This document shows, piece after piece, positions 16,886 to 25,382 of a DNA stretch of 64,000 nt. Where the stretch lies: assembly GCA_016200485.1 (NCBI GenBank), contig JACQEP010000009.1:1-64000 (forward strand). Reading direction: 5' to 3'. Both the position numbers and the translations under genes were made by a program. Source of the stretch: Gammaproteobacteria bacterium. Lineage in GTDB: Bacteria > Pseudomonadota > Gammaproteobacteria > Tenderiales > Tenderiaceae. Each line of letters opens with the position of its first letter. Position 1 is the first letter of the stretch. Below the pieces are notes generated by a model that worked only from the letters and a program-made list of their open reading frames with translations, made no database searches and had not been told where the DNA came from.

Positions 16886-17440
16886 ATGAATCAATGTCGT
16901 AATGTAATGAACATCCTGGTGGGGATTTCACTGACCGGGATAATGGTGGCGTGCGCCACGAATACGAATACTGCCGGGATGCAGGCGCCTGATGCGGGCG
17001 CTGGCAGCGCCCAGGTGGCGGCAGCGGCACCGGCGGTGCAGGTTGCAGCAGTACCTAACATGAAGGCGGCTTCAGGTGCCGAAATTTCAGCAGCGCCTGC
17101 GGCAAAGACTGATGCAGTGCGCGAGCCTGCGGCGGTGGTTGAGTCGCGCCCGACGCGTACGGTGGCGGAGCTCGCAGCGCAGCTACATAAAGATCGGCGT
17201 GCGCTTTATATTTCAAGTGAGGGAAGTTATCAGTTTTATATTGGGGGCGTGCTCAAGGCCAAGTATTTCCCCGACGATCAAAAGCTGGTGCTGCTCGATA
17301 TGTCGACCGACCAGTCACAACCTTGCAATTACAATATTGACGGCAGATTACAAACCAAAGCCAAGGGTAAAAATACTGCAGATGTGACCAAGTCGTGCGC
17401 GGACCTGGTGGAGAAGCTAAATAATTCACTGCCCAATTAG
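16886..17440 (+). CDS. Lipoprotein of unknown function (184 aa)
   Basis: The start is set at ATG 16886, preceded by GGGGGA; an in-frame upstream start would spoil the signal peptide. The signal MNQCRNVMNILVGISLTGIM ends in lipobox MVAC. An Ala/Pro-rich linker (about 30-95) precedes a compact C-terminal domain (about 100-184) containing LAAQLHKDRRALYISSEGSY and two cysteines (QPCNYN, KSCADL) that could form a disulphide. I do not recognise the domain. It is convergent with the gene at 17503, with a long perfect hairpin between them. Confidence 0.75.
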   Translation: MNQCRNVMNILVGISLTGIMVACATNTNTAGMQAPDAGAGSAQVAAAAPAVQVAAVPNMKAASGAEISAAPAAKTDAVREPAAVVESRPTRTVAELAAQLHKDRRALYISSEGSYQFYIGGVLKAKYFPDDQKLVLLDMSTDQSQPCNYNIDGRLQTKAKGKNTADVTKSCADLVEKLNNSLPN

Positions 17441-17463
17441 TGGGCAGTTGATTTCAAAGATTG

Positions 17464-17495
17464 CTGTAGTGGCGCCACAAACGGCGCCACTACAG
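17464..17495. repeat. Perfect 13-bp hairpin between convergent genes
   Basis: CTGTAGTGGCGCC (17464-17476) pairs with GGCGCCACTACAG (17483-17495) around a 6-nt loop. There is no T run. It resembles in style, but not in sequence, the GTAGGGG palindromes found elsewhere in the window, and likely forms the shared 3' end of both convergent transcripts. Confidence 0.75.
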
Positions 17496-17502
17496 TAACG
17501 GT

Positions 17503-17889
17503 TTAACTATCAGCGTCATCAACCCAAACGGCATCGTCATCACTGATAACGGCGACATCTTCGCTGTCTTCGGGATTGGTTTCCGCGGTGTCAGGGCGTG
17601 TGCGGCCACCTTTTTCCGGGATCGCGAGACGGTTGCCTTTTGGTTTGAAGTTGGCGCGGACAAGGGCATAGCCCGCGGTCAGCTCTTCTTCCAGGGCTTT
17701 TTCGTTATTCTTCAACGTGCGCAGCTTGGGTTCAACAACACTGCGTTTATATTCTATGATCTCGCCGCGGCTGAGATTGAAAAGATAAAACGTGTCCGGG
17801 TTGCCGGTGGAAATTTTGTCGTCACGCAATACGGCTGCACTTCTGTCGCCGGCTTCCAAAAAGCCAAACCAAAATCTATCGGTGCTCAT
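17503..17889 (-). CDS. Conserved hypothetical protein (128 aa)
   Basis: I cannot assign a function. The protein starts MSTDRFWFGFLEAGDRSAAV and has a compact N-terminal part with FYLFNLSRGEIIEYKRSVVEP, a helical middle (LRTLKNNEKALEEELTAGY) and a highly acidic, probably disordered tail (about 95-128, with SDDDAVWVDD). No signal peptide or membrane segment is present, so it is probably cytoplasmic. The acidic tail suggests interaction with a basic partner, but none is indicated by neighbours. Confidence 0.75.
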   Translation of the reverse strand: MSTDRFWFGFLEAGDRSAAVLRDDKISTGNPDTFYLFNLSRGEIIEYKRSVVEPKLRTLKNNEKALEEELTAGYALVRANFKPKGNRLAIPEKGGRTRPDTAETNPEDSEDVAVISDDDAVWVDDADS

Positions 17890-18076
17890 CGCTATCCTTC
17901 AATAAATTCAAAAAATTTGTTATTCACTTTAATCGTTGTTCTGGGCGCCTGAGGCCAGAATCACCCTCCTATCTCCCGGTTGAATTACCCTAAAAATAGA
18001 GGCTAGATTCCGGGAACGACATTGGAGCGGGGTAAATTTAGCTACACTCGGGCGCCGTGTCTAGTGGGTATGTGAT

Positions 18077-18904
18077 TTAGAGTAGCGCGGCGATGGAGTC
18101 GATGACATAGTCCGGGCGGGAGGTGAAAGGGGAGGTTCGGGGGGTGATGCCGCTGCAGACCAGGACACTGGCGATACCGCACCCCTGGGCTCCACGGATG
18201 TCGGTCTCCAGTTGGTCGCCGATCATGACCAGTTTGCCGGGGCTGCGCGCCTGAGCCGCCAGGAAGATGGCGGCGTGGGGTTTGCCGAGCCGGATGAAGT
18301 GCAGGTCATTCAGACCGGGGTAGCGGAGTTGCAGGGCGGCTTCCAGAATCATGGCGATGCTGCCCGCCGTGATCCCAAAGCCTGAGGCTTTGGGGTAGAT
18401 CAGGTCCGGGTTGGGCAGGATCAGATGTAGAGGGAGATTCTGATCCAGCCGGCGGCAGAGGGTGCTCAGCGCGGCGTCGATGGTCTCCAGTAGCGGGTAG
18501 CCCATCTCGTCGGCAACCACCAGTACTTCAAAATCGTCCTCAGCGGTGACCACCTGGCCCCCGGCGTTGGCGACAAGCTGCCGGCTATCCTCCGGCCCCA
18601 GGACCAGGCAACGTTTCCCGGTCAGGTGATGGTACTGGAAATGGTCGGTCAGCAGGCTGCCAGCGCTGAGAATGCGTTCGGGCGGGATCGCCAGACCATA
18701 GCGCTGATAACGGGCGCTCGCAGTCGTCGCCAGGCGCGATGCATCGTTGGTCAGGATCAGATACGGTTTGCCGATCCGGTTCAGGCGGTTAATCAACTCG
18801 CTGGCGCCGGGCAAGGCGCCGCTGTTATGGATCAGCACGCCATAAGCGTCGAACAGCAGGGTGTCGTAGCGGGCGATGAGTTGTTCCAAAGAGATGGTTT
18901 GCAT
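18077..18904 (-). CDS. HAD-superfamily class IIA hydrolase (NagD-like) with a variant motif I
   Basis: A roughly 275-residue phosphatase-fold protein. Motif I is LLFDAYGVL (nucleophile Asp at about 19), motif II is ILTNDAS, the C2-type cap lies in the middle, and the final motif is RLGKPHAAIF...MIGDQLETDI. In standard HADs motif I is DxD; here the second Asp is Tyr (DAYG), a change also found in some IIA subfamilies, so activity should not be assumed. The start is uncertain: ATG 18904 is used, TTG 18922 is possible, and neither has a clear ribosome-binding site. It is divergent from the flavin reductase-like gene. Confidence 0.85.
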   Translation of the reverse strand: MQTISLEQLIARYDTLLFDAYGVLIHNSGALPGASELINRLNRIGKPYLILTNDASRLATTASARYQRYGLAIPPERILSAGSLLTDHFQYHHLTGKRCLVLGPEDSRQLVANAGGQVVTAEDDFEVLVVADEMGYPLLETIDAALSTLCRRLDQNLPLHLILPNPDLIYPKASGFGITAGSIAMILEAALQLRYPGLNDLHFIRLGKPHAAIFLAAQARSPGKLVMIGDQLETDIRGAQGCGIASVLVCSGITPRTSPFTSRPDYVIDSIAALL

Positions 18905-18960
18905 AACGGGTTTAAGCGACAATGGCGGTTTAAGTTAGATAGTAACATCAGGGGTAGTGC

Positions 18961-19569
18961 GTGAATATCGATATTGAGCGGCTGAGTCCGGGGCAGGCCT
19001 ATTTTTATTTGACCCAAACCTTGTTGCCGCGGCCGATCGGCTGGGTGCTGAGTGAAAACGCCTTGGGGCGATACAATCTGGCGCCGTTCTCATTTTTCAG
19101 CGCAGTGGCGACGGACCCCCCGCTGGTGATGATTTCGGTGAGTCGCAAGGCTGACGGCTCGGCCAAGGATACCTTGGCCAATATCGAACAGCGTGGTGAT
19201 TTCGTGGTGCATATTGCATCGGTGGATCAAATGCGGGCGCTCGATGCCAGCGCGGCAGCCTTTCCGCCAGAGGTTTCAGAAGTTGAGCAATTAAAGCTCA
19301 AGGTGAGGGATTTTCCTGGTTCCCGTTTGCCTCGCGTGGAGGGTTGCCCTGTGGCGTATGCCTGTGACACGTATCAGATCCACGATCTGGCGGGGATGAA
19401 GGTGATCTATGGCCGGGTGCGGCACATGTTTGTCGATGATACGGTGTGTCAGCAGCTTTCAGATGGGCGGCTTAAAGTGGATGCTGCCAAGGTCAGATCG
19501 TTATCGCGGCTGGGCGCGGGTGAGTATATGGGGCCGGGCGAGGTGTTGCGTTATCCACCGCGGGAATAA
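18961..19569 (+). CDS. Flavin reductase-like (FMN-binding) protein
   Basis: A 202-residue flavin-binding split-barrel protein of the DIM6/NTAB-like flavin reductase family. Typical features are LLPRPIGWVLSEN..GRYNLAPFSFF near the N-terminus, DPPLVMISVSR..GS.KDTL..IE..G.FVVHIAS in the core, and GMKVIYGRVRHMFVDD later. It starts with GTG at 18961. The family includes flavin:NAD(P)H oxidoreductases and oxygenase partners; the reaction here cannot be fixed because no monooxygenase is adjacent. A 156-bp inverted-repeat element follows. Confidence 0.88.
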   Translation: MNIDIERLSPGQAYFYLTQTLLPRPIGWVLSENALGRYNLAPFSFFSAVATDPPLVMISVSRKADGSAKDTLANIEQRGDFVVHIASVDQMRALDASAAAFPPEVSEVEQLKLKVRDFPGSRLPRVEGCPVAYACDTYQIHDLAGMKVIYGRVRHMFVDDTVCQQLSDGRLKVDAAKVRSLSRLGAGEYMGPGEVLRYPPRE

Positions 19570-19583
19570 CTGCCTAAAAAAAC

Positions 19584-19739
19584 CTAACGCGGAGACGCAA
19601 AGGCGCGGAGGAAATGCAAAAGTTTGCAACGGTAAAGACACCAGCGACACGAAGAAAGCGGTCTTTAATATGCGGGATGTGAGCAGAAAAATCGTGTATC
19701 GCTTTGGTTTTCCTTTGCGCCTTTGCGTCTCCGCGTTAG
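19584..19739. repeat. Inverted-repeat element, GCGGAGACGCAAAGG family, copy 1
   Basis: Perfect 23-bp terminal inverted repeats lie at 19584-19606 (starting CTAACGCGGAGACGCAAAGG) and 19717-19739, with about 110 bp of unrelated sequence between. Two relatives with CCGCGAAGGACGCAAAG ends lie at 55302-55439 and 57762-57887. The right end overlaps the 3' end of the aminotransferase gene and provides its TAA stop. The shape is that of a non-coding MITE- or REP-like element; no transposase is present. Confidence 0.85.
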
Positions 19740-21184
19740 ATTTTCAATAGTTTTTCAATCAAGTAACGCTTGATATCGAAGATGTCTTCCGGTGCAGACG
19801 TGAACTGTGTGTGACGGTAGCTGCCATCGGGCAATGCCTGATAAAGCGGCCGGTAGTGTTCGATCTTGCGAGTAATATCTTTGATGGCGGCGACTAAGGC
19901 ATCGATATCGGCTTCGGTGGTGTAAAGACCAAAACTGGCGCGCACCATGCCGCGCTTGAGATTGATCAGCATACTTAATTCCGCTTCGGAATCCGTTTCT
20001 GGAATTGAGTCAAATAATTCTTCCTTGATCATCGCCGCGACGTAGGGGTGAGCGCAGAAACATTCGTTGCGCACGGCAATACCGTAATAGTCATTGAGCA
20101 GCGCAGCGGTGAGGCCATGATCGATGTGGTTAAGATTAAAGGCGATGCAACCAACACGGTTTGGATTATCAATGGGGCCATAGAGACGAATGCCCGAACA
20201 TTGTTGCAGTTGCCGCGTGGTGTAATTCACCAGCGCCAGGTCGCGGCGGAAAATCTCCTCCATACCAATTTGGTCTAAGGTTTCAAGCGCGCAGGCCAGT
20301 AATAAACTACCGATAATATTTGGCGTGCCGGCATGTTCGCGCGATTCAATATCGGGCAGTAGTTCAAAGGCAAAAGGTGTGACGTGTTTGACGATGCCGC
20401 CGCCGAGTTCAAATGGCGGCATGGCGGCGAGTAGATCGCGGCGGCCGATCAGTACGCCCGGCGCACCGGGGGCGTAGATCTTATGGCCGGAAAAGATCAT
20501 AAAATCAGGACTTCGCATATCCATAGCGCCGATGCGAATCGGTACATGGGCGGCCATTTGTGCTGCATCGACGATTACATAAGCATCATGGCGATGGGCG
20601 AGTTCTGCAATTTCGGCCAGCGGATTGATAATGCCGGTGACATTGCTGACGCCGGTCACGGCAATATAGTTCACGCGCCCCTTATGGCGCAGGAGTAAAG
20701 CCTCGAGGGCGTTGAGGTCAATATTGCCCAGCTGCGGACCGGTGCCACAAAGCGGGATATGTTCAATCAAGTTGCCATAGGCACGATGCGGCAAATCATT
20801 GGAATGATGCTCGAGTGTTGAGATCAGCACAATGTCACGTTCAGGCCGTAGCACCTTCAGTCCGTGTGCGAGCCGATTTGCGGGTGCCGTGGTGCCGCTG
20901 CCCATGAAGACGCTGACATAGTGCGCTGGATCGGCGTGGGTGAACTCAAGCGCCTTGTGGTGAGCCCAGGCCATCGCCTGGGACGTGATACGGGCGCTGG
21001 TGTGGACGGTGGTATGGGTGTTGGCGTAATGCGGTAGATAATCAAGTACCGCTGCCAGCGCCGGTTTCAGCATCAGGCTTGAGGCGCCGGAATCCAGGTA
21101 TATCCGGCGCGTGACACGTCCGTCAGCCAGTGGATACTGTGTATCCAGGCCGAAAAATTGATTTTTGATCTGTTCGTAGCGCAA
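19736..21184 (-). CDS. Class V aminotransferase (cysteine desulfurase-like, PLP-dependent)
   Basis: A fold type I PLP enzyme of about 482 residues. The cofactor Lys lies in FSGHKIYAPGAPGVL (near 235) and the PLP-stacking region is STLEHHSNDLPHRAY. A Cys in RNECFCAHPYVAAM (near 375) occupies the place of the persulfide-forming Cys of cysteine desulfurases, with different surroundings. It could be a cysteine desulfurase or another class V enzyme; no isc or suf genes are nearby. The start is uncertain: TTG 21184 has AGGA 9 nt upstream, and TTG 21226 is also in frame. The stop codon lies within the repeat element that follows. Confidence 0.85.
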   Translation of the reverse strand: MRYEQIKNQFFGLDTQYPLADGRVTRRIYLDSGASSLMLKPALAAVLDYLPHYANTHTTVHTSARITSQAMAWAHHKALEFTHADPAHYVSVFMGSGTTAPANRLAHGLKVLRPERDIVLISTLEHHSNDLPHRAYGNLIEHIPLCGTGPQLGNIDLNALEALLLRHKGRVNYIAVTGVSNVTGIINPLAEIAELAHRHDAYVIVDAAQMAAHVPIRIGAMDMRSPDFMIFSGHKIYAPGAPGVLIGRRDLLAAMPPFELGGGIVKHVTPFAFELLPDIESREHAGTPNIIGSLLLACALETLDQIGMEEIFRRDLALVNYTTRQLQQCSGIRLYGPIDNPNRVGCIAFNLNHIDHGLTAALLNDYYGIAVRNECFCAHPYVAAMIKEELFDSIPETDSEAELSMLINLKRGMVRASFGLYTTEADIDALVAAIKDITRKIEHYRPLYQALPDGSYRHTQFTSAPEDIFDIKRYLIEKLLKI

Positions 21185-21232
21185 AACGCAGCATCCTGAT
21201 CTGGAATGAACACTATATACTCTCAAGCATTC

Positions 21233-21238
21233 TATAAT
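21233..21238 (+). promoter_or_regulatory. Possible -10 element of the squalene/phytoene synthase gene
   Basis: A consensus TATAAT at 21233-21238 lies in the divergent intergenic region, 19 nt before the chosen ATG, implying a very short leader. No convincing -35 is found 16-18 nt upstream. Confidence 0.35.
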
Positions 21239-21256
21239 GAATCACCTTGCTCGAAT

Positions 21257-22336
21257 ATGGCGGACACAATGATAACCACTGAAGGGTCGGAGCAGGCAGT
21301 CGGCAGTTTATCCGAAGTTCAGTTGCGAGCGGTATTGAAAAGCGTCTCGCGTTCGTTCTATTTGAGCATTCGCGTCTTGTCTACGCCCTTGCAGGCACCG
21401 ATCGCCCTGGCCTATCTGTTGGCACGCGCCGCCGATACCATTGCCGATACGCGTATCTTGCCGCCGTCGCAACGCTTGCACTGGTTGCAACGGTTCCGGG
21501 CGGTGGTCGCCAATAATGCGAATGTCAGCGAAATCGAGGCGATCATCGCGTCGTTGACGCCAGGTCAAGCCAATGTCCATGAGCGGCGCTTGATGCATTG
21601 CCTGCCACAGGTATTGCAGTATGTGGAGGCACTGCCACCCGCAGATGCGCAGCGGGTGCGGCAAGTTGTGCTGACGCTCTGTGATGGCATGTTCATGGAC
21701 CTGGAAGCTTTTCCCGATGAGCAACGTGGAGTGATTGCAGCGTTACCGAATGCCGCGGCGCTGGAGCATTATATTTATCTGGTCGCCGGTTGCGTGGGCG
21801 AGTTTTGGACGGAGATGTTGCTGGCGCATGAGCCAGCGTTGGCTGGTTGGGATTATGAGCGGCAATGCGAGCAAGGTGTGCAATTTGGCAAGGCGTTACA
21901 GTTGACCAATGTGCTGCGCGATGCGGGTACTGATTTGCGCAATGGGCGCTGTTATTTGCCGCGGGATGCGTTACAGGCGTTAGGTTTGAAACCGGAACAC
22001 TTGCTGGCGGAAGATGCTTCACTGCGGGCGCGCCCTGTGCTGCGGCATTGGCTAAGACAGGCGCTGGAGTATTATGACAGCGCAGGTGTTTATGTGCTGG
22101 CGATTCCGCAACATTGTTTGCGGCTGAGGCTGGCAGCGATCTGGCCGTTAGTGATTGGCATGGCAACGCTGGCGCGGTTATCTGTGAACCCGGCGTGGCT
22201 GAAGTCTGAGTCTGCGACCAAGGTGCCGCGGCGTTCGGTATATGCCATGTTGCTGTTGTCTATTCCGCTGGCGTTTTCCAATAATTTGCTCAGTCGTTGG
22301 TTGTTGTTGCTACGTAAACGCGTAGTCGTTGTTTAG
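21257..22336 (+). CDS. Squalene/phytoene synthase family protein
   Basis: A roughly 359-residue head-to-head prenyl transferase. The first Asp-rich motif is in LARAADTIADTR, the second is NVLRDAGTDLRNGRCYLP, and the SRSFYLSIRVL element is typical. Hydrophobic C-terminal segments (LLLSIPLAFSNNLLSRWLLL) suggest a membrane anchor, as in squalene synthases that feed hopanoid or sterol pathways. Phytoene versus squalene product cannot be decided. The start is set at ATG 21257; ATG 21206 would overlap the divergent gene's region and the -10-like TATAAT. Confidence 0.88.
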   Translation: MADTMITTEGSEQAVGSLSEVQLRAVLKSVSRSFYLSIRVLSTPLQAPIALAYLLARAADTIADTRILPPSQRLHWLQRFRAVVANNANVSEIEAIIASLTPGQANVHERRLMHCLPQVLQYVEALPPADAQRVRQVVLTLCDGMFMDLEAFPDEQRGVIAALPNAAALEHYIYLVAGCVGEFWTEMLLAHEPALAGWDYERQCEQGVQFGKALQLTNVLRDAGTDLRNGRCYLPRDALQALGLKPEHLLAEDASLRARPVLRHWLRQALEYYDSAGVYVLAIPQHCLRLRLAAIWPLVIGMATLARLSVNPAWLKSESATKVPRRSVYAMLLLSIPLAFSNNLLSRWLLLLRKRVVVV

Positions 22337-22352
22337 TGAACAGGAAGATTCG

Positions 22353-23414
22353 ATGTTGCCAGTCACCAAGTTTTTATTATATTGCCGCTCCGGATTTGAA
22401 GGGGAGTGCGCGGCTGAGATACAGGTGCAAGCGGCTACCCGTGATGTGGCTGGCTATTGTCAGGCCAAGACAGATTCGGGTTATGTACTGTTTTCTCCGT
22501 ATGATGCAGCGCAAGCGCAATTACTGTTTGAAAAGCTTGATGTGCGAAAGATGATTTTTGCACGGCAGTGTTTGGGGGTGGTCGGTCAGCTGGAAGGTTT
22601 GCCGGTCACGGATCGAGTGACGCCGGTGGTGCAGTCCGTTGCCGGGATACATTTTAGCGATGTGTGGCTGGAAACGGCAGACACCAATGAAGCAAAAGAA
22701 CTGGGAACATTTTGCCGTAAGTTTGCCGTTCCTTTACGGCAGGCATTAACCAAGATGGGAATATTGATCTCTGATCTTCGTGTGCCGCGCTTGCATTTAT
22801 TTTTTCTCGATTCAAGCCGTGTTTTTCTGTGTGTGTGTCTGCCTGAGGGAAGTTCACCATGGTTGATGGGGATTCCCAGATTGAAATTTCCGCATGCTGC
22901 CCCCAGCCGTTCCACGCTCAAACTGGAAGAAGCCTTGCTTTACTTCTTGAGTGAAAAGGAGCGAGAAAAATACTTGCAGCCGGGCATGCGGGCCGTGGAT
23001 TTAGGTGCGGCACCGGGTGGCTGGACTTATCAATTGGTGCGGCGTCATATTCATGTGACTGCCATCGATAATGGACCGATGGCGCCGGAGCTTCTGGACT
23101 CTGGGCTGGTCGAACACTTGCGGGTGGACGCCTTTCGTTACCGGCCGGCTAAGGCTGTCGACTGGTTGGTGTGTGACGTCGTTGAGCAGCCGATCCGGAT
23201 TGCGCGGCTGGTTGCGGAGTGGGTGGCTGGCGGGTATTGCCGACATGCGATTTTTAATCTGAAATTGCCGATGAAAAAACGCTTTCAGGAAGTGAAACGC
23301 TGCGACGATGAGATGAGTGAGATATTGGCGGCAAAGGGTGTGGATTATGAGTTGCGTTTTAAACAGCTTTATCATGATCGTGAAGAAGTGACGGGTTATT
23401 TGCGGAAACTGTAG
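22353..23414 (+). CDS. rlmM: 23S rRNA (cytidine-2498-2'-O)-methyltransferase RlmM
   Basis: A 353-residue SAM-dependent rRNA methylase. It has an N-terminal THUMP-like region (LLYCRSGFEGECAAEIQVQA), then a Rossmann methyltransferase domain with motif I DLGAAPGGWTYQL (about 216-228), and catalytic-type residues in FNLKLPMKKRF. The start is set at ATG 22353 because AGGAAG lies just upstream; an earlier in-frame ATG at 22329 has no such site. The TAG stop (23412-23414) is formed by the left end of a GTAGGGG palindrome. Confidence 0.94.
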   Translation: MLPVTKFLLYCRSGFEGECAAEIQVQAATRDVAGYCQAKTDSGYVLFSPYDAAQAQLLFEKLDVRKMIFARQCLGVVGQLEGLPVTDRVTPVVQSVAGIHFSDVWLETADTNEAKELGTFCRKFAVPLRQALTKMGILISDLRVPRLHLFFLDSSRVFLCVCLPEGSSPWLMGIPRLKFPHAAPSRSTLKLEEALLYFLSEKEREKYLQPGMRAVDLGAAPGGWTYQLVRRHIHVTAIDNGPMAPELLDSGLVEHLRVDAFRYRPAKAVDWLVCDVVEQPIRIARLVAEWVAGGYCRHAIFNLKLPMKKRFQEVKRCDDEMSEILAAKGVDYELRFKQLYHDREEVTGYLRKL

Positions 23415-23438
23415 GGGCACGGCGCGCCGTGCCCCTAC
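23411..23438. repeat. GTAGGGG palindrome, copy 1 (28 bp, perfect)
   Basis: The arms GTAGGGGCACGGCG and CGCCGTGCCCCTAC form a perfect 28-bp palindrome. Bases 23412-23414 (TAG) are the stop codon of rlmM. Related copies are at 37015-37042 and 56024-56050. Confidence 0.9.
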
Positions 23439-23466
23439 GATGGGTTGTTGGATATGGCGTGTTGCG

Positions 23467-23486
23467 GGGCGATTCATGAATCGCCC
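23467..23486. repeat. Related 20-bp palindrome (GGGCGATTCATGAATCGCCC)
   Basis: A perfect palindrome that shares the GGGCGATTC/GAATCGCCC arms of the 37-kb copy but lacks the GTAG ends. It lies 28 bp after copy 1, in the gap before the next gene. Confidence 0.85.
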
Positions 23487-23508
23487 GGCGATTTGATTCG
23501 AGGTTATT

Positions 23509-23877
23509 ATGGGGCAATTGCAGTGTTGGCGTTGTGGTGCGGTAGTGGAAGGTGTTCCTCTGCCATTGACGCGTTCAGCGCAATGTCAAAAGTGCCATGC
23601 TGATTTGCATGTTTGTCGCATGTGCAAGTTTTACGATCCCAGTCGTGGTCAGGCCTGCCGTGAGCCGATTGCTGGGGAAGTTAAAGATAAAGTGCGGGCC
23701 AATTTTTGTGAATTGTTGCAGCCGCGCTTGAATGCGTATCAGCCACCCAATGACCAGGCGCAAAAATCGCGGGGTGAGTTGGAGCGGCTGTTCGGTGGCG
23801 CGGCCAGCCCGCAATCCGAGTTGTCAGCAGAAGAACAGGCACGCAAGGCGTTGGAAGAGTTGTTTGGCAAGAAATAA
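23509..23877 (+). CDS. Conserved Cys-rich protein with putative zinc ribbons (122 aa)
   Basis: The N-terminal half holds three CxxC pairs (CWRC at 6-9, CQKC at 26-29, CRMC at 36-39) and further Cys (QACRE, NFCELLQPR), arranged like two zinc ribbons. The C-terminal half is charged and helical and ends EEQARKALEELFGKK. The HVC.MC.FYDP..G..C.EP block is characteristic of a conserved proteobacterial family of unknown function, which I recall only by its pattern. It ends one base before the convergent LpxR-like gene. Confidence 0.8.
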   Translation: MGQLQCWRCGAVVEGVPLPLTRSAQCQKCHADLHVCRMCKFYDPSRGQACREPIAGEVKDKVRANFCELLQPRLNAYQPPNDQAQKSRGELERLFGGAASPQSELSAEEQARKALEELFGKK

Positions 23878-25083
23878 CTAATACGTGCGGCCGAGAATGA
23901 ATCCGCCCCAGATGTTGTTATGATCGCTGGGGCCGTTTTTGACTTCTGAGGTCTGGCCGCGCATGAAATAACTGGCGCGCCAGCCGTCGCTAAATTCGCA
24001 GGTGACGCCTGCCCATGCGTCACCGATGATGTGATTCAGTTCGTCACTGCGCAAGGTGACTGTGCTGTCTCTAAACTGCCCCTGTAAAAAAACATTATAA
24101 AGGCGTGCTCTAAGATTAAATCCTGTCCAGAAATACATTTCCTTTGAACGTTTGTCGGGCAAGATTGCGCTTGGTTTTGAATATTCACTGTATTCGGCCA
24201 GTTGTGGGCTGAAAGACCACCAGGGAGTTTCCAGTCGCCCGATGCGCGCACTTAATCCCCATGCGCCATCGGTCAGGTACCCAATATTGAGCTTTTGCGT
24301 GGTGACAATCTCATATTCGATGCCATCGCTGGAATAGTTGGCATCCAGGATGTTGTTCCAGGCAACGGAATAGCGCAAGGTAGGTTCACCGCCATCGGAG
24401 ATCTGATAATCCCAGCCCCTGGGTTGTCTGCCACCCATGTGTTTATGAATGTTCTGCTGTAGTTCTTGTGCGACGGATAGCCCGAGAATCCCCAGCGTTA
24501 AACTGCTAACCCGGGAATGACCTGTGTTGGCATCAATGTATTGCCGGCTATTGCCCAGATAGATGAGGCTCGCATAAGGGCGCTGGCCATAGAGCGGGGT
24601 CCGCCGCGATATTCTTTCCGGCGTGAAGGCAGTGAGGCCGAATTCGAGCCCGTGAAGCACAATCGTATCGCTGTCGAGTTGGTGCCAGGCGTCCAATGGG
24701 GCCAACGGCCGATCCAGGGAAAGCCAGGACTCTGTCGCCAATGCACCGCTTAACGAAATTGAGATGCCGCCAGTGTAGTCGCGATCACGGCGGCCTGGAG
24801 CGAAGCCATCATTATCGACATAAACCGTCCAGCTACTGATGTCTTTTTCTTTGCGTTCCGGGGTGAGGGGTGCAACCTGCGGGAATTGTTCATTTTCGAC
24901 TTGCGATGCCAGTAGCAGGGGTGGGTTGCTGGTAGGTTTTGCTGGAACGTGGCCTAATATTAGGGTGGAGTCCAAAATATCCGTGTTAGCTGCCCCCAGA
25001 GCAACTTGAGCAAGCAGGCTGCTTAATATTGCCAGACAGGCACGTAGAGACTGCTGTGCACGCGTTTTTTTGGTTCCGAACAT
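23878..25083 (-). CDS. LpxR-like outer-membrane protein (DUF2219), possible lipid A 3'-O-deacylase
   Basis: A 401-residue protein with a signal peptide (about 1-30) and a C-terminal beta-barrel rich in alternating aromatic residues. The LpxR signature is visible: VYVDNDGFAPGRRDRDYTGG (Asn91-Asp92, Ser in GISIS), GQRPYASLIYLG, and ELQQNIHKHMGGRQPRGWDY with His213/His215 near the expected catalytic His. LpxR removes the 3'-acyloxyacyl chain of lipid A at the outer membrane. A region of about 50 residues between signal and barrel (roughly 31-80) is extra. The enzymatic call is by motif only. Confidence 0.78.
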   Translation of the reverse strand: MFGTKKTRAQQSLRACLAILSSLLAQVALGAANTDILDSTLILGHVPAKPTSNPPLLLASQVENEQFPQVAPLTPERKEKDISSWTVYVDNDGFAPGRRDRDYTGGISISLSGALATESWLSLDRPLAPLDAWHQLDSDTIVLHGLEFGLTAFTPERISRRTPLYGQRPYASLIYLGNSRQYIDANTGHSRVSSLTLGILGLSVAQELQQNIHKHMGGRQPRGWDYQISDGGEPTLRYSVAWNNILDANYSSDGIEYEIVTTQKLNIGYLTDGAWGLSARIGRLETPWWSFSPQLAEYSEYSKPSAILPDKRSKEMYFWTGFNLRARLYNVFLQGQFRDSTVTLRSDELNHIIGDAWAGVTCEFSDGWRASYFMRGQTSEVKNGPSDHNNIWGGFILGRTY

Positions 25084-25382
25084 TTGGCTTCACCGCTGAT
25101 CAAACCTTGGCTTCGCCGTCCGTGGTGTAAATGTGCTTTCACTCCAGAAAGCACCGTATTGATTACCAGTGTTAGCGGACGCTCGGAGGCACGCATTAGG
25201 TTTAACAATAATTACCTCTCAAAAAGAGCATGTATGTGCGTGCGAAGGGGAGGGGGATTGCTTGGCTTTGCGCAGCGATGACAAAGGCCTTGGTATATAA
25301 TGGCGGCATCAAAAAACAGGCCCGGACTTTATGGTGTAATTTCCGGGCGAAACATGGAGATGCTGATGAAAGGGGCTGGTGC
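25084..25382. other. Intergenic region between lpxR-like gene and purE
   Basis: About 300 bp without a convincing gene. TATAAT at 25296-25301, 82 nt before the purE ATG, is a candidate -10 for purEK, but no matching -35 is found. No purine-responsive box or riboswitch fold was recognised. Confidence 0.4.
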
